The notes: a model not told the origin generated them from the letters alone. Positions 27,275 to 35,326 are shown, numbered from the stretch's first letter. The stretch is 64,000 bases of DNA from Micrococcales bacterium 72-143 (GCA_001898835.1 MKVM01000001.1:689615-753614); one strand, 5' to 3'. A program made the numbers and translations.

Positions 27275-27379
27275 GGGTGCTGACGGATTCGCTCCCGAGA
27301 CGCTGGCATCGGGTCGGGCGGGAGCGCGCCGTTCAGGCGCGCGGGGGCATGCGGCTCGGGAACGAATCCGTCCGCACCC
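27275..27379. repeat. Structured intergenic element, copy 2 (25-bp arms, conserved core)
   Basis: Arms 27275-27299 and 27355-27379 pair over 25 bp with two mismatches. The core matches copy 1 (19031-19134): CGCTGGCATCGGG, GGCGGGAGCGC, an inner stem (CGCGCC-type with GGCGCG), then GCGGGGGCATGCG. Outer arms have a different sequence but keep their pairing, so structure is conserved over sequence. It lies between convergent kgd and rsrA, a position like that of copy 1. Confidence 0.75.
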
Positions 27380-27390
27380 GAAGCGTCGCG

Positions 27391-27618
27391 TCAGGAGTCC
27401 AGGGCCGCGAGGATCTGCGCGCGCAGCTCGGCAGGAGCCTTCTCCTGGCACGCGCGCTGCACCTTCTGGATGAGCGTCAGCCCCACGAGGTGCTCGGTGG
27501 AGCAGTCCTCGCAGCCGTCGAGGTGCTCCTGGATGTCGTGCAGGTCCTGGTCGGAGAGCTCGCGGTGCAGGAACTCCTCGAGCTCGGCCTTCGCCTTGTC
27601 GCAGCCGCAATCGGTCAT
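27391..27618 (-). CDS. rsrA: Mycothiol-system anti-sigma factor (RsrA-like)
   Basis: Redox-sensing zinc anti-sigma factor of 75 residues that holds SigR inactive until oxidation forms a disulfide and releases zinc. The ZAS motif is complete: His32, Cys36 and Cys39 (HLDGCEDC), with Cys4 and Cys6 at the N-terminus that can supply the further ligand. The ATG at 27618 overlaps the stop of sigR (ATGA), giving coupled synthesis. It is shorter than Streptomyces RsrA (105 residues), lacking most of the C-terminal tail. Confidence 0.9.
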   Translation of the reverse strand: MTDCGCDKAKAELEEFLHRELSDQDLHDIQEHLDGCEDCSTEHLVGLTLIQKVQRACQEKAPAELRAQILAALDS

Positions 27619-28232
27619 CTCGTGCTCCCGGGGGACGTGTCCGCGGCGGTGTACCCACGCTCGCGGGCGTATTCGGCGAGGCGCTCGCGCAGGAGGCGGC
27701 GTCCGCGGTGGAGTCGGCTCATGACGGTGCCGACGGGGGTCTTCATGATGTCCGCGATCTCCTGGTAGGAGAAGCCTTCGACGTCCGCGAGGTACACGGC
27801 GAGTCGGAAGTCCTCGGGGATCGACTGGAGCGCCTCCTTGACGTCGCTGTCGGGGAGGTGGTCGATCGCCTCGGCTTCGGCGGATCGGGTGGTGCGCCCC
27901 TGGGTGAGGGACTCGGCCGAGCCCAGCTGCCAGTCCTCGAGGTCGTCGAGGGTGCCCTGGTAGGGGCTGCGCTGGTTCTTGCGGTAGCTGTTGATGTAGG
28001 TGTTGGTGAGGATGCGGTACAGCCACGCCTTGAGGTTGGTTCCCTGCTCGAAGCCGGCGTAGGCGGCGAACGCCTTCGTGTAGGTCTCCTGCACGAGGTC
28101 GCCGGCGTCGGCGGGGTTGCGGGTCATCCGCATCGCCGCCGCGTAGAGCTGGTCCATGAACGGGATCGCCTGCTCGGCGAACAGCCTCCGCAGCTCGTCG
28201 GGGGTGTGCTCGGGGCGCGCGCTGTCAGCCAT
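27615..28232 (-). CDS. sigR: ECF sigma factor SigR/SigH, thiol-oxidative stress
   Basis: RNA polymerase sigma factor of 205 residues (short form) controlling thiol-redox genes. Region 2 has [21 protein letters not shown]-like sequence followed by [20 protein letters not shown], nearly identical to SigH/SigR of other actinobacteria; region 4 has [26 protein letters not shown]. Two starts are credible. ATG 28232 has TAGACT (28246-28241) 8 nt before it, suggesting a leaderless message. GTG 28298, 22 codons upstream, has a perfect AAGGAG site (CTCCTT at 28304-28309) and lies downstream of a SigR promoter. A long inducible and a short constitutive form may both exist, as in Streptomyces. Confidence 0.9.
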   Translation of the reverse strand: MADSARPEHTPDELRRLFAEQAIPFMDQLYAAAMRMTRNPADAGDLVQETYTKAFAAYAGFEQGTNLKAWLYRILTNTYINSYRKNQRSPYQGTLDDLEDWQLGSAESLTQGRTTRSAEAEAIDHLPDSDVKEALQSIPEDFRLAVYLADVEGFSYQEIADIMKTPVGTVMSRLHRGRRLLRERLAEYARERGYTAADTSPGSTR

Positions 28233-28336
28233 CGGCGTCGAGTCTATGCCGAGCGCTCCCGTGCGCCCGCCGATGGTCGGCACGTCCAGCACCAGCACGT
28301 CGGCTCCTTCCCGCCCTCGCGGGCACTACCCTTGAC

Positions 28337-28362
28337 AACCGATGGGCGTTGTTCGGTATTCC
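28337..28362 (-). promoter_or_regulatory. SigR-dependent autoregulatory promoter GGAAT-N18-GTT
   Basis: On the minus strand GGAAT (28362-28358) and GTT (28339-28337) are separated by exactly 18 nt, the SigR/SigH consensus. It points at sigR-rsrA, with a start near 28330, 98 nt before ATG 28232 and about 32 nt before GTG 28298. The -35 element lies within the first codons of aroA, on the other strand. Confidence 0.8.
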
Positions 28363-29784
28363 GGTCGTGACGAGCTGATCCCCGAGATGCCGGGGCGGGC
28401 CGATGAGTTCGAGCTGCCCGTCGGGCACGCGCTCACGGAATCCGAGGCATCCGGTCCGTGGAAGGCACCCGTGGCCACGGGTCCGCTCGCGGCGCGCCTG
28501 ACCCTGCCGGGCTCGAAGAGCCTCACGAACCGCGAGCTCGTGCTCGCCGCGCTCGCCGACGGCCCCTCGACGCTCCACCGCCCGCTGCATTCGCGCGACA
28601 CCTCCCTCATGGTGGCGGGGCTGCGCGGCCTGGGTGTCGACATCGCGGAACGCGCGGGCGACGGGGAGTTCGGCCCCGACCTTCGGGTGACGCCGGGCGA
28701 GCTGCTCGGCGGTTCGATCGACGGCGGCCTCGCGGGCACGGTGCTGCGGTTCCTGCCGATCGTCGCGGCCCTGGCCCTCGGGCCGACGAGTGTCGACGGC
28801 GACCCGTACGCGCGCAAGCGCCCCATGCGCACGACGATCGACGCGCTGCGGGGGCTCGGGGTCGAGGTGAACGACGACGGCCGCGGCACGATGCCGTTCA
28901 CGGTCCACGGCACGGGTGGCGTGCGCGGGGGCGAGCTCGCGATCGATGCCTCCGCCTCGAGCCAGTTCGTCTCGGGGCTGCTGCTCGCGGCCCCCCGGTT
29001 CGCGGAGGGCCTCACCCTGCGGCACACGGGTGAGCGGCTGCCGAGTATGCCGCATATCCGGATGACGATCGAGTGCCTCGCGGCGCGCGGCGTGACGGTC
29101 GAGGAGCCGGAACCGGGGGTCTGGGTGGTGGCGCCGCAGCCGATCCGTGCCGTCGACGTGACGATCGAGCCCGATCTGTCGAACGCGGGCCCCTTCCTGG
29201 GCGCCGCCCTGCTCGCGGGGGGCACGGTGACGATCGCCGGCTGGCCCGCACGTACGACGCAGGTCGGCGACGAGTTCCTGTCCCTCCTGCCGCGGCTCGG
29301 CGCGACGGTGACGCGCGACGGCGATGCCGTGACCGTCGACGGCGGGCCGGGCGTGCGCGGGGGGCGGCCGGTGCGCGCGGCGGATCTCGACCTCACGATC
29401 GGGGGCGAGCTCGCCCCCACGATCGCGACCCTGCTGGCCTTCGCGGATGGTCCGAGCACGGTGACCGGAATCGGGCACCTGCGCGGCCACGAGACGGATC
29501 GGCTCACGGCGCTCGCGACGGAGCTCGGCCGGCTCGGCGGCGAGGTCGTGGAGCTCGACGAGGGTCTCGAGATCCACCCGCGGCCGCTGCACGGCGGCGC
29601 GTGGGAGGCGTACGCCGACCACCGGATGGCGACCTCCGGCGCGCTCGCCGGCCTCGTCGTGCCGGAGGTGACGGTCGACGACATCGCCACGACCGCGAAG
29701 ACGCTGCCGGAGTTCCCCGAGCTGTGGAGCCGGATGCTGGGCCGCGAGGCCGGCGCGACCCGCTGGGAGTCGCTGCCTCTGTGA
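28342..29784 (+). CDS. aroA: 3-phosphoshikimate 1-carboxyvinyltransferase (EPSP synthase)
   Basis: Shikimate-pathway enzyme, 480 residues, joining shikimate-3-phosphate and PEP. Visible motifs: LPGSKSLTNRELVLAALADG (substrate and PEP binding, about 54-73), DGGLAGTVLRFLP, DPYARKRPM and LPSMPHIRMTIECL, with DHRMATSGALAGL near the C-terminus. The N-terminus has about 45 extra residues before the core, common in this order. ATG 28342 sits right over the -10 of the divergent SigR promoter, so aroA and sigR transcription may interfere under stress. It forms a probable operon with rsgA (24-nt gap). Confidence 0.93.
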   Translation: MGVVRYSGRDELIPEMPGRADEFELPVGHALTESEASGPWKAPVATGPLAARLTLPGSKSLTNRELVLAALADGPSTLHRPLHSRDTSLMVAGLRGLGVDIAERAGDGEFGPDLRVTPGELLGGSIDGGLAGTVLRFLPIVAALALGPTSVDGDPYARKRPMRTTIDALRGLGVEVNDDGRGTMPFTVHGTGGVRGGELAIDASASSQFVSGLLLAAPRFAEGLTLRHTGERLPSMPHIRMTIECLAARGVTVEEPEPGVWVVAPQPIRAVDVTIEPDLSNAGPFLGAALLAGGTVTIAGWPARTTQVGDEFLSLLPRLGATVTRDGDAVTVDGGPGVRGGRPVRAADLDLTIGGELAPTIATLLAFADGPSTVTGIGHLRGHETDRLTALATELGRLGGEVVELDEGLEIHPRPLHGGAWEAYADHRMATSGALAGLVVPEVTVDDIATTAKTLPEFPELWSRMLGREAGATRWESLPL

Positions 29785-29808
29785 GCCGGACACGGTGAGG
29801 CCGACGCG

Positions 29809-30840
29809 GTGAGCTGGCTGAGCGGCGACGACGACGAGGAGCCGGAGGGCTTCGACGCCTGGGACGAGTCCGACGTGCGGGTGCGTCCGAACCCGAAGGG
29901 CAACCGTCCGCGCACCAAGGTGCGCCCGAGTCACGACGACGCGGTCGAGGGGCGCGTGCTGTCGGTCGACCGGGGGCGCTACACCGTGCTCGTCGACGCC
30001 GACTCCCCCGCCGAGCACGAGGCGACCGCGACGCGCGCCCGCGAGCTGCGCGACCAGGCGATCGTCACGGGCGACCGGGTGGATCTCGTGGGCGACGCAT
30101 CCGGGGGTCCGGGCACGCTCGCGCGCATCGTGCGCATCCGCCCCCGTTCGACGCTCCTGCGCCGCAGCGCGGACGACACGGATGCGGTGGAGCGCGTCAT
30201 CGTGGCGAACGCCGACCAGCTCATGATCGTGGTCGCGGCGGCGAACCCCGAGCCGCGCCCGCGCCTCGTGGACCGCTACCTCGTCGCGGCGTACGACGCC
30301 GGCATCCGTCCGTTCATAGTGATCACGAAGACCGACCTGGCCGACCCGGAGCCGTTCCTGGCGAACTTCGCGGGGCTCGACATCCCGGTCGTGCGCAGCG
30401 CCCGCGACGCGTGGCCGGTCGCCGAGCTGGCGCCGCTCCTGGCCGGGCACTCGACGGTCGCCGTCGGGCACTCCGGTGTGGGCAAGTCGACGCTCGTGAA
30501 CGAGCTGGTCCCGGGCACCGACCGGGCAACCGGCGACGTCAACGCCGTGACGGGCCGCGGGCGCCACACCTCATCCTCGACGGTGTCGCTGCGGGTGCCG
30601 ACTGGCGGATGGATCATCGACACCCCCGGCGTGCGCTCGTTCGGCCTGGGGCACGTCGATCCGGCGAACATCCTGCGGGGCTTCCCGGACCTCGCCGCGG
30701 TCGCCGAGGAGTGCCCGCGCGGCTGCACGCACCTCGCGGACGCTCCGGACTGCGCTCTCGACGAGGCCGTCGAGCGCGGCGAGCTCGACCCGGCCCGCGT
30801 CGACTCGCTCCGCCGCCTGCTCGGTTCGCTCGGTGGTTGA
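29809..30840 (+). CDS. rsgA: Ribosome small-subunit-dependent GTPase A
   Basis: Circularly permuted GTPase of 343 residues that checks late 30S subunit maturation. After an acidic N-terminus and an OB-fold (about 45-110), the G motifs occur in the order G4 (ITKTDLAD), G1 (GHSGVGKSTLVN) and G3 (DTPGVRSFGL), the signature of RsgA. The C-terminal zinc site reads CPRGCTHLADAPDC. GTG start at 29809, weak ribosome site. The stop codon overlaps a fragment of a dispersed repeat (GGTGGTTGAGCAGCG). Next to aroA and hisN, a common actinobacterial order. Confidence 0.93.
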   Translation: MSWLSGDDDEEPEGFDAWDESDVRVRPNPKGNRPRTKVRPSHDDAVEGRVLSVDRGRYTVLVDADSPAEHEATATRARELRDQAIVTGDRVDLVGDASGGPGTLARIVRIRPRSTLLRRSADDTDAVERVIVANADQLMIVVAAANPEPRPRLVDRYLVAAYDAGIRPFIVITKTDLADPEPFLANFAGLDIPVVRSARDAWPVAELAPLLAGHSTVAVGHSGVGKSTLVNELVPGTDRATGDVNAVTGRGRHTSSSTVSLRVPTGGWIIDTPGVRSFGLGHVDPANILRGFPDLAAVAEECPRGCTHLADAPDCALDEAVERGELDPARVDSLRRLLGSLGG

Positions 30841-30870
30841 GCAGCGCCCAGGCTCCGCACCCCAGGCTCA

Positions 30871-30953
30871 CCCCGACAATCGCTGAGTGGTCGGTTTGTG
30901 GCCTCATGTCGCGGCTTGAGGGCCAGAAACCGACCACTCAGCGATTGTCGGGG
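30871..30953. repeat. 83-bp palindromic element with 27-bp perfect arms
   Basis: Arms 30871-30897 and 30927-30953 are perfectly complementary over 27 bp; the centre holds a smaller imperfect hairpin (GGCCTCA with TGAGGGCC). Outside the arms GGCTCACC and GGTGAGCC extend the symmetry. It lies between rsgA and hisN, ending 26 nt before the hisN -10 element. It does not share its core with the elements at 19031 and 27275. Confidence 0.8.
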
Positions 30954-30978
30954 GAGGAGGGGGTGAGCCCACCCTCGC

Positions 30979-30984
30979 TAGGCT
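30979..30984 (+). promoter_or_regulatory. TAGGCT -10 element of hisN
   Basis: TAGGCT ends 6 nt before the GTG of hisN, so the message is probably leaderless. The long palindrome at 30871-30953 lies just upstream and would occupy the -35 side when extruded or bound. Confidence 0.5.
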
Positions 30985-30990
30985 CGGAGG

Positions 30991-31788
30991 GTGAGCGACT
31001 CCCCCGACTACACCGTGGCCGACGACCTCGCGGTCGCCCTGACCCTCGCGGCGGAGGCCGATCTCATCGCGATGGATCGCTACCTCTCGCAGGACCTCGG
31101 CATCCAGCTCAAGGCCGACAAGTCGATCGTCACGGATGCCGACACGCGCGTCGAGCGCATGATCCGCGCGCACCTCGCCGAAGCCCGGCCGGAGGACGCG
31201 GTGCTCGGGGAGGAGTTCGGCAGCGAGGGCTCCTCGCGGCGGCAGTGGATCGTCGATCCGATCGACGGCACGAGCAACTTCGCGCGTGGGGTGCCGATCT
31301 GGGGCGCGCTCATCGCCCTCGTCGTCGACGGGGTGCCCGTGGTGGGCGTCGTGAGCGCCCCCGCGCTCGGGCGTCGCTGGTGGGGCGCGAGCGGGCACGG
31401 CGCCTGGCTGCAGCAGGACGGCGGCGAGCCGCACCGCATCCGGGTGAGCGGGGTCGACAGCCTGACCGAGGCGACCCTGAGCTACAACAACCTGCAGACC
31501 TGGGACCAGTACGGCTACCTCGACCGCCTCGTCGCCCTCGCGCGCGGCGTGGGACGCACGCGCGCCTTCGGGGACCTCTGGTCGTACATGCTCGTCGCGG
31601 AGGGCGCGATCGATATCGCAGGCGAGTTCGACGTGAAGCCGTGGGACATCGCCGCGCTCGTGCCGATCGTCGCGGAGGCCGGCGGGCGGGTCACGACGGT
31701 GACGGGCGGCACGGCGCTCGATGAGCTCAGCGTGGTCGCGAGCAACGGGCTGCTGCATGACGAGGTGCTGGCGGCTCTCGCGGGCTGA
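30991..31788 (+). CDS. hisN: Histidinol-phosphatase, inositol monophosphatase family
   Basis: Mg2+-dependent phosphatase of 265 residues. The metal sites are visible in GEEFG, WIVDPIDGTSNFARG and VKPWDIAALVPIVAEAGG. The position after rsgA and the sequence form match actinobacterial HisN, which performs the penultimate histidine step; an inositol-phosphatase role is the alternative because the family is hard to divide by sequence. GTG start at 30991, 6 nt after a TAGGCT element. Confidence 0.85.
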   Translation: MSDSPDYTVADDLAVALTLAAEADLIAMDRYLSQDLGIQLKADKSIVTDADTRVERMIRAHLAEARPEDAVLGEEFGSEGSSRRQWIVDPIDGTSNFARGVPIWGALIALVVDGVPVVGVVSAPALGRRWWGASGHGAWLQQDGGEPHRIRVSGVDSLTEATLSYNNLQTWDQYGYLDRLVALARGVGRTRAFGDLWSYMLVAEGAIDIAGEFDVKPWDIAALVPIVAEAGGRVTTVTGGTALDELSVVASNGLLHDEVLAALAG

Positions 31789-31876
31789 ACGAACGGCCAA
31801 GCGTTCACGTCGTGAAGTGAATGCACCGGCCAGCAGGCCGTCTTCGGAACTCCGCTTTTCGCCGAAATCCTGGGCT

Positions 31877-31948
31877 GTTACCGAATAGTTACCGAATTTC
31901 TGCCGCGCCAGGTATCTTCAAGTCTTGAAGTCAGTGCACAATCGCACT
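31877..31948 (+). promoter_or_regulatory. Regulatory region of sugar ABC operon: direct and inverted repeats
   Basis: The 228-nt gap before the sugar-binding protein holds an 11-nt tandem repeat GTTACCGAATA/T (31877-31898), a -10 like TATCTT (31913-31918) 18 nt after TTACCG, an inverted repeat CTTCAA-3-TTGAAG (31916-31930) over that -10, and AGTGC-6-GCACT (31933-31948). These are likely binding sites for a sugar-responsive repressor plus an upstream activator. The regulator is not encoded nearby. Confidence 0.45.
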
Positions 31949-32016
31949 GCCACTGTTCAAAGCCGAGAGTGGTACTTCGAGGAAGTTCCCCCTCACACCA
32001 TGAGAAAGGGAGTGAC

Positions 32017-33081
32017 GTGAAGAAGTCATCGCTGATTTCGATCGCTGCACTCGCCGGCGCCTCCGCGCTGGTTCTTGCCGGATGTTCGTCCACCCCGGGC
32101 GACGGCGGCACCAACGGTGGCGGCACCGCCTCCACCCGTGCCTGCGTCATCCTGCCCGACACCGAGTCCTCGGACCGCTGGGAGAACGGCGACCGCCCCG
32201 CGCTCGAGAAGGCGTTCAAGGACGCCGGCTTCGAGGCGGACATCCAGAACGCCCAGGGCAGCACCGACAAGATGGCGACCATCGCCGACCAGCAGTTCTC
32301 GAAGGGCTGCGGCGTCATGCTCGTCGTCGACTACCAGGGCGCCGGCACCGCCGTCGTCGAGAAGGCCAAGTCGGAGGGCGTGCCGGTCATCGCCTACGAC
32401 CGCCCGATCTCCGGGGCCGACTACTACGTCTCCTTCGACAACGTGAAGGTCGGCGAGCTCGAGGGCCAGTCGATCGTCGACGGTCTGAAGGCGGAGGGCA
32501 AGGACCCGGCCACCGCCGTCGTCGTCTACATGGGCGGAGACCCGTCCGACGGCAACGCGAAGATGTTCCACGACGGCGCCGTCAAGGTCATGGAGGCCGC
32601 GGGCATCAAGCCGGCCGCGGAGCCCACCGGCGTCTGGGACACCGACATCTCGGCGACCAACTTCGAGCAGGCGCTGACCTCGCTCGGCGGCAAGGTCGAC
32701 GCGGTCTGGTCGGCGAACGACGCCAACGCTGCCGGTGTCATCTCGATCCTCGACAAGAACGGCCTCACCGTTCCCGTCTCGGGCCAGGACGCCTCGGTCG
32801 CGGGTCTGCAGAACGTGCTCCTCGGCAAGCAGACCGCCACGGTCTACAAGCCGTTCCAGCTCGAGGCCAAGGCCGCGTCCGACCTCGCCATCAAGCTCCT
32901 GAACGGCGAGAAGCCCACCGCCGACAAGAAGCTCGACGACGGCACCCCGTACATCGCGGTCACGCCGGTCCTCGTCGGACCGAAGGACGTGCAGAAGGTC
33001 ATCGACGACGGCAACGCCAAGGCGTCGGAGATCTGCACCGGTGACGTCGCCGCCAAGTGCGCGGAGTACGGCGTCAAGTAA
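32017..33081 (+). CDS. Sugar ABC transporter substrate-binding lipoprotein (CUT2 type)
   Basis: Periplasmic-binding-protein-like lipoprotein of 354 residues for a simple sugar, related to the xylose/ribose (XylF/RbsB) group. The lipobox is LAGC with Cys23; a Gly/Thr-rich linker follows. Binding-fold hallmarks include GCGVMLVVDYQGAGTAVVEKA, VPVIAYDRPI and VDAVWSANDANAAGVI. The GTG at 32017 has GAAAGGGA upstream; a 6-codon mini-frame from ATG 32000 ends on a TGA overlapping this GTG and may couple initiation. Codon use is milder than that of neighbours, typical of a highly expressed gene. The ATPase and permease follow. Confidence 0.88.
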   Translation: MKKSSLISIAALAGASALVLAGCSSTPGDGGTNGGGTASTRACVILPDTESSDRWENGDRPALEKAFKDAGFEADIQNAQGSTDKMATIADQQFSKGCGVMLVVDYQGAGTAVVEKAKSEGVPVIAYDRPISGADYYVSFDNVKVGELEGQSIVDGLKAEGKDPATAVVVYMGGDPSDGNAKMFHDGAVKVMEAAGIKPAAEPTGVWDTDISATNFEQALTSLGGKVDAVWSANDANAAGVISILDKNGLTVPVSGQDASVAGLQNVLLGKQTATVYKPFQLEAKAASDLAIKLLNGEKPTADKKLDDGTPYIAVTPVLVGPKDVQKVIDDGNAKASEICTGDVAAKCAEYGVK

Positions 33082-33088
33082 CACTCGC

Positions 33089-33134
33089 GGAGAGGGCTCC
33101 GCACCGCGAAAGTGCGCGGCGCGGGGCCCTCTCC
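33089..33134 (+). terminator. Intra-operon hairpin after sugar-binding protein gene
   Basis: GGAGAGGGC (33089-33097) pairs with GCCCTCTCC (33126-33134), with further GC pairing inside. It lies just after the binding-protein stop and 73 nt before the ATPase start, a common device for making more binding protein than membrane subunits. Confidence 0.6.
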
Positions 33135-33206
33135 CCTGTCGACATCATCCGCCCCCGGGGTGGAACATGAGACGGGACGAAGACGTCCCAGAAAGGAGGG
33201 GCCCCC

Positions 33207-33962
33207 ATGGCTGATACCCCCCTCATCGAGCTCACCGACATCGTGAAGAGCTTCGGCCCGGTCAGCGTGCTCAAGGGCGTCAACCTCAAGGCGTTCCCCG
33301 GAAAGGTCACCGCGCTCGTCGGCGACAACGGCGCCGGCAAGTCGACCCTCATCAAGGGTCTCGCCGGCGTGCAGCCGTACGACGGCGGCGAGGTGCGGTT
33401 CGACGGCCAGGCGGTGCACCTGCACAGCCCCCGTGACGCATCCGCGCTCGGCATCGAGGTCGTCTACCAGGACCTCGCGCTGTGCGACAACCTCGACATC
33501 GTCCAGAACATGTTCCTGGGGCGCGAGGAGACCGCAGGCCTCATCTTCGACGAGGGCCAGATGGAGCGCGAGGCGAGCGAGACGCTGCGCTCGCTCTCGG
33601 TGCGCACCGTCAAGTCGGTGCGCCAGAAGGTCTCCTCCCTTTCCGGCGGACAGCGCCAGACGGTCGCCATCGCACGCTCGGTGCTCAAGAAGGCCAAGCT
33701 CGTCGTGCTCGACGAGCCGACCGCCGCCCTCGGTGTCGCGCAGACGGAGCAGGTGCTCAACCTCGTGCGCCGCCTCGCCGACCAGGGCGTCGCCGTCATC
33801 ATCATCAGCCACAACCTGCAGGACGTGTTCAAGGTGGCCGACTACATCAACGTGCTGTACCTCGGCACGATGGTCGCCGCGATCCCGACCGCCGAGACCA
33901 CGAGCGACGACGTCGTGGGCTACATCACCGGCAGCAAGACCTACGACGGAGTGAACGTATGA
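33207..33962 (+). CDS. Sugar ABC transporter ATP-binding protein
   Basis: Single-domain ATPase of 251 residues for the CUT2 sugar importer. Walker A is GDNGAGKST, signature LSGGQRQ, Walker B VVLDEPTAAL and switch ISHN. Ribose/xylose ATPases are usually two fused ABC domains (about 500 residues); this is the half-length (FrcA-like) form, which must dimerise. AAGGAGG at about 33193-33199 is a strong ribosome site. The stop overlaps the permease start (ATGA). Confidence 0.9.
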   Translation: MADTPLIELTDIVKSFGPVSVLKGVNLKAFPGKVTALVGDNGAGKSTLIKGLAGVQPYDGGEVRFDGQAVHLHSPRDASALGIEVVYQDLALCDNLDIVQNMFLGREETAGLIFDEGQMEREASETLRSLSVRTVKSVRQKVSSLSGGQRQTVAIARSVLKKAKLVVLDEPTAALGVAQTEQVLNLVRRLADQGVAVIIISHNLQDVFKVADYINVLYLGTMVAAIPTAETTSDDVVGYITGSKTYDGVNV

Positions 33963-35275
33963 CCACCACACCGGCGACCCCGCCTCCCCCGCCCACCGAC
34001 ACCACGAACCTCCCCGCCGAGGGCGGATTCATCGGCAGCGGACAGGAGGGCGGCATCGGCGACCAGGTGCGCGCCTACTTCCAGCGCGTGCGCTCGGGTG
34101 ACATGGGCGCCCTGCCCGCCATCGGCGGCCTCATCGTGCTCGTGATCCTCTTCACGATCCTGAGCCAGACGATGCTCGGCCAGCAGTTCTTCCTCACCGA
34201 GCGCAACTTCGCGAACCTGCTCACCCAGGCGGCGTCCCTCGTAATGCTCGCGATGGCGCTCGTGTTCGTGATCCTGCTCGGCGAGATCGACCTCTCGGCC
34301 GGTGTCACCTCCGGCGTCGCCCTCTCGGCGTTCGTCGTGCTGACCAAGCCCGACGGTCCCAACATGAACTGGGTGCTCGCCCTCGTCGTCGCCCTGCTCG
34401 TCGGTGTCGTGATCGGCGCGTTCATCGGCTTCTTCGTGGCGCGGGTCGGCATCCCGTCGTTCGTGGTGACGCTGGGTCTGTTCATCGGACTGCAGGGCGT
34501 CACCCTGATCCTGCTCGGCGCGGGCGGCGTGTTCCGCATCCAGATCCCGGAGTTCCTGGCCATCCAGAACGCCAACCTCCCCATCTGGGGCGGCTGGGTG
34601 ATGCTGGCCATCATCCTCGCGGTGTCGTTCGGCATGTCGCTGTGGGATCGTGCGCTCCGCACGCGCGCGGGGGTGCCCAACCGCACCTTCGCGCTCGTCA
34701 TCGCGAAGCTCGCCGTGATCGCGGTGCTCGGCGGCTTCGTCGTCGCCGTGCTGAGCCAGAACCGCTCGTCGAGCATCAAGGAGATCGCGGGCGTGCCGAT
34801 CGTCGTGCCGGTCGTGCTGCTCATCCTGTGGATCGGCACCTTCGCGCTCGACCGCACCAAGTTCGGTCGCTACATCTACGCGATCGGCGGCAACGCCGAG
34901 GCGGCCCGCCGCTCCGGCATCAAGGTCATCACGATCCGCTGGGTCGCCTTCATCGTCTGCTCGGTGCTCGCGGTCGTCGCGGGCGTCTTCAGCGCGAGCA
35001 AGGTCGGCTCGGTGAATGCCGGCTTCGGCACCGACACGGTGCTGAGCGGTGTCGCCGCGGCGGTCGTCGGAGGCGTGAGCCTCTTCGGCGGACGCGGGCG
35101 GCTCATGCACGCGGCGATCGGCGCCCTCGTGATCGCCGTCATCGCGAACGGCCTCGGTCTGCTCAACCTGCCGGCCGGCGTGAACTACATCGTGACCGGA
35201 GGCGTGCTCGTGCTCGCCGCCACCGTGGATGCGGTCTCCCGCGTGCGCGCGGGCGGGTCGCTCACGCGCACCTGA
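33959..35275 (+). CDS. Sugar ABC transporter permease (CUT2, XylH-like)
   Basis: Inner-membrane permease of 438 residues with about ten or eleven helices after a Pro/Thr-rich N-terminal tail of about 45 residues. LLGEIDLSAGVTSGV and YAIGGNAEAARRSGIKV are the hallmarks of BPD_transp_2 sugar permeases; the latter contacts the ATPase. The length and the two-part helix arrangement fit the xylose-type XylH subgroup, so xylose or a related pentose is a fair but unproven guess. The ATG overlaps the ATPase stop. A strong terminator follows. Confidence 0.88.
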   Translation: MTTTPATPPPPPTDTTNLPAEGGFIGSGQEGGIGDQVRAYFQRVRSGDMGALPAIGGLIVLVILFTILSQTMLGQQFFLTERNFANLLTQAASLVMLAMALVFVILLGEIDLSAGVTSGVALSAFVVLTKPDGPNMNWVLALVVALLVGVVIGAFIGFFVARVGIPSFVVTLGLFIGLQGVTLILLGAGGVFRIQIPEFLAIQNANLPIWGGWVMLAIILAVSFGMSLWDRALRTRAGVPNRTFALVIAKLAVIAVLGGFVVAVLSQNRSSSIKEIAGVPIVVPVVLLILWIGTFALDRTKFGRYIYAIGGNAEAARRSGIKVITIRWVAFIVCSVLAVVAGVFSASKVGSVNAGFGTDTVLSGVAAAVVGGVSLFGGRGRLMHAAIGALVIAVIANGLGLLNLPAGVNYIVTGGVLVLAATVDAVSRVRAGGSLTRT

Positions 35276-35290
35276 CCGCACCGCCGGTGA

Positions 35291-35326
35291 CACGGGGCCG
35301 TCCGGAGCGATCCGGGCGGCCCCGTG
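35291..35326 (+). terminator. Terminator of sugar ABC operon
   Basis: CACGGGGCCG (35291-35300) pairs with CGGCCCCGTG (35317-35326), with an inner CCGG pair; followed by CGTTTCG. It starts 16 nt after the permease stop. Confidence 0.75.

Noticed and set aside
28232-28298. Annotating sigR only from the upstream GTG
   Set aside because: The extension is plausible but the conserved SigH/SigR start matches ATG 28232, so the short form is listed and the long form is reported as a finding.
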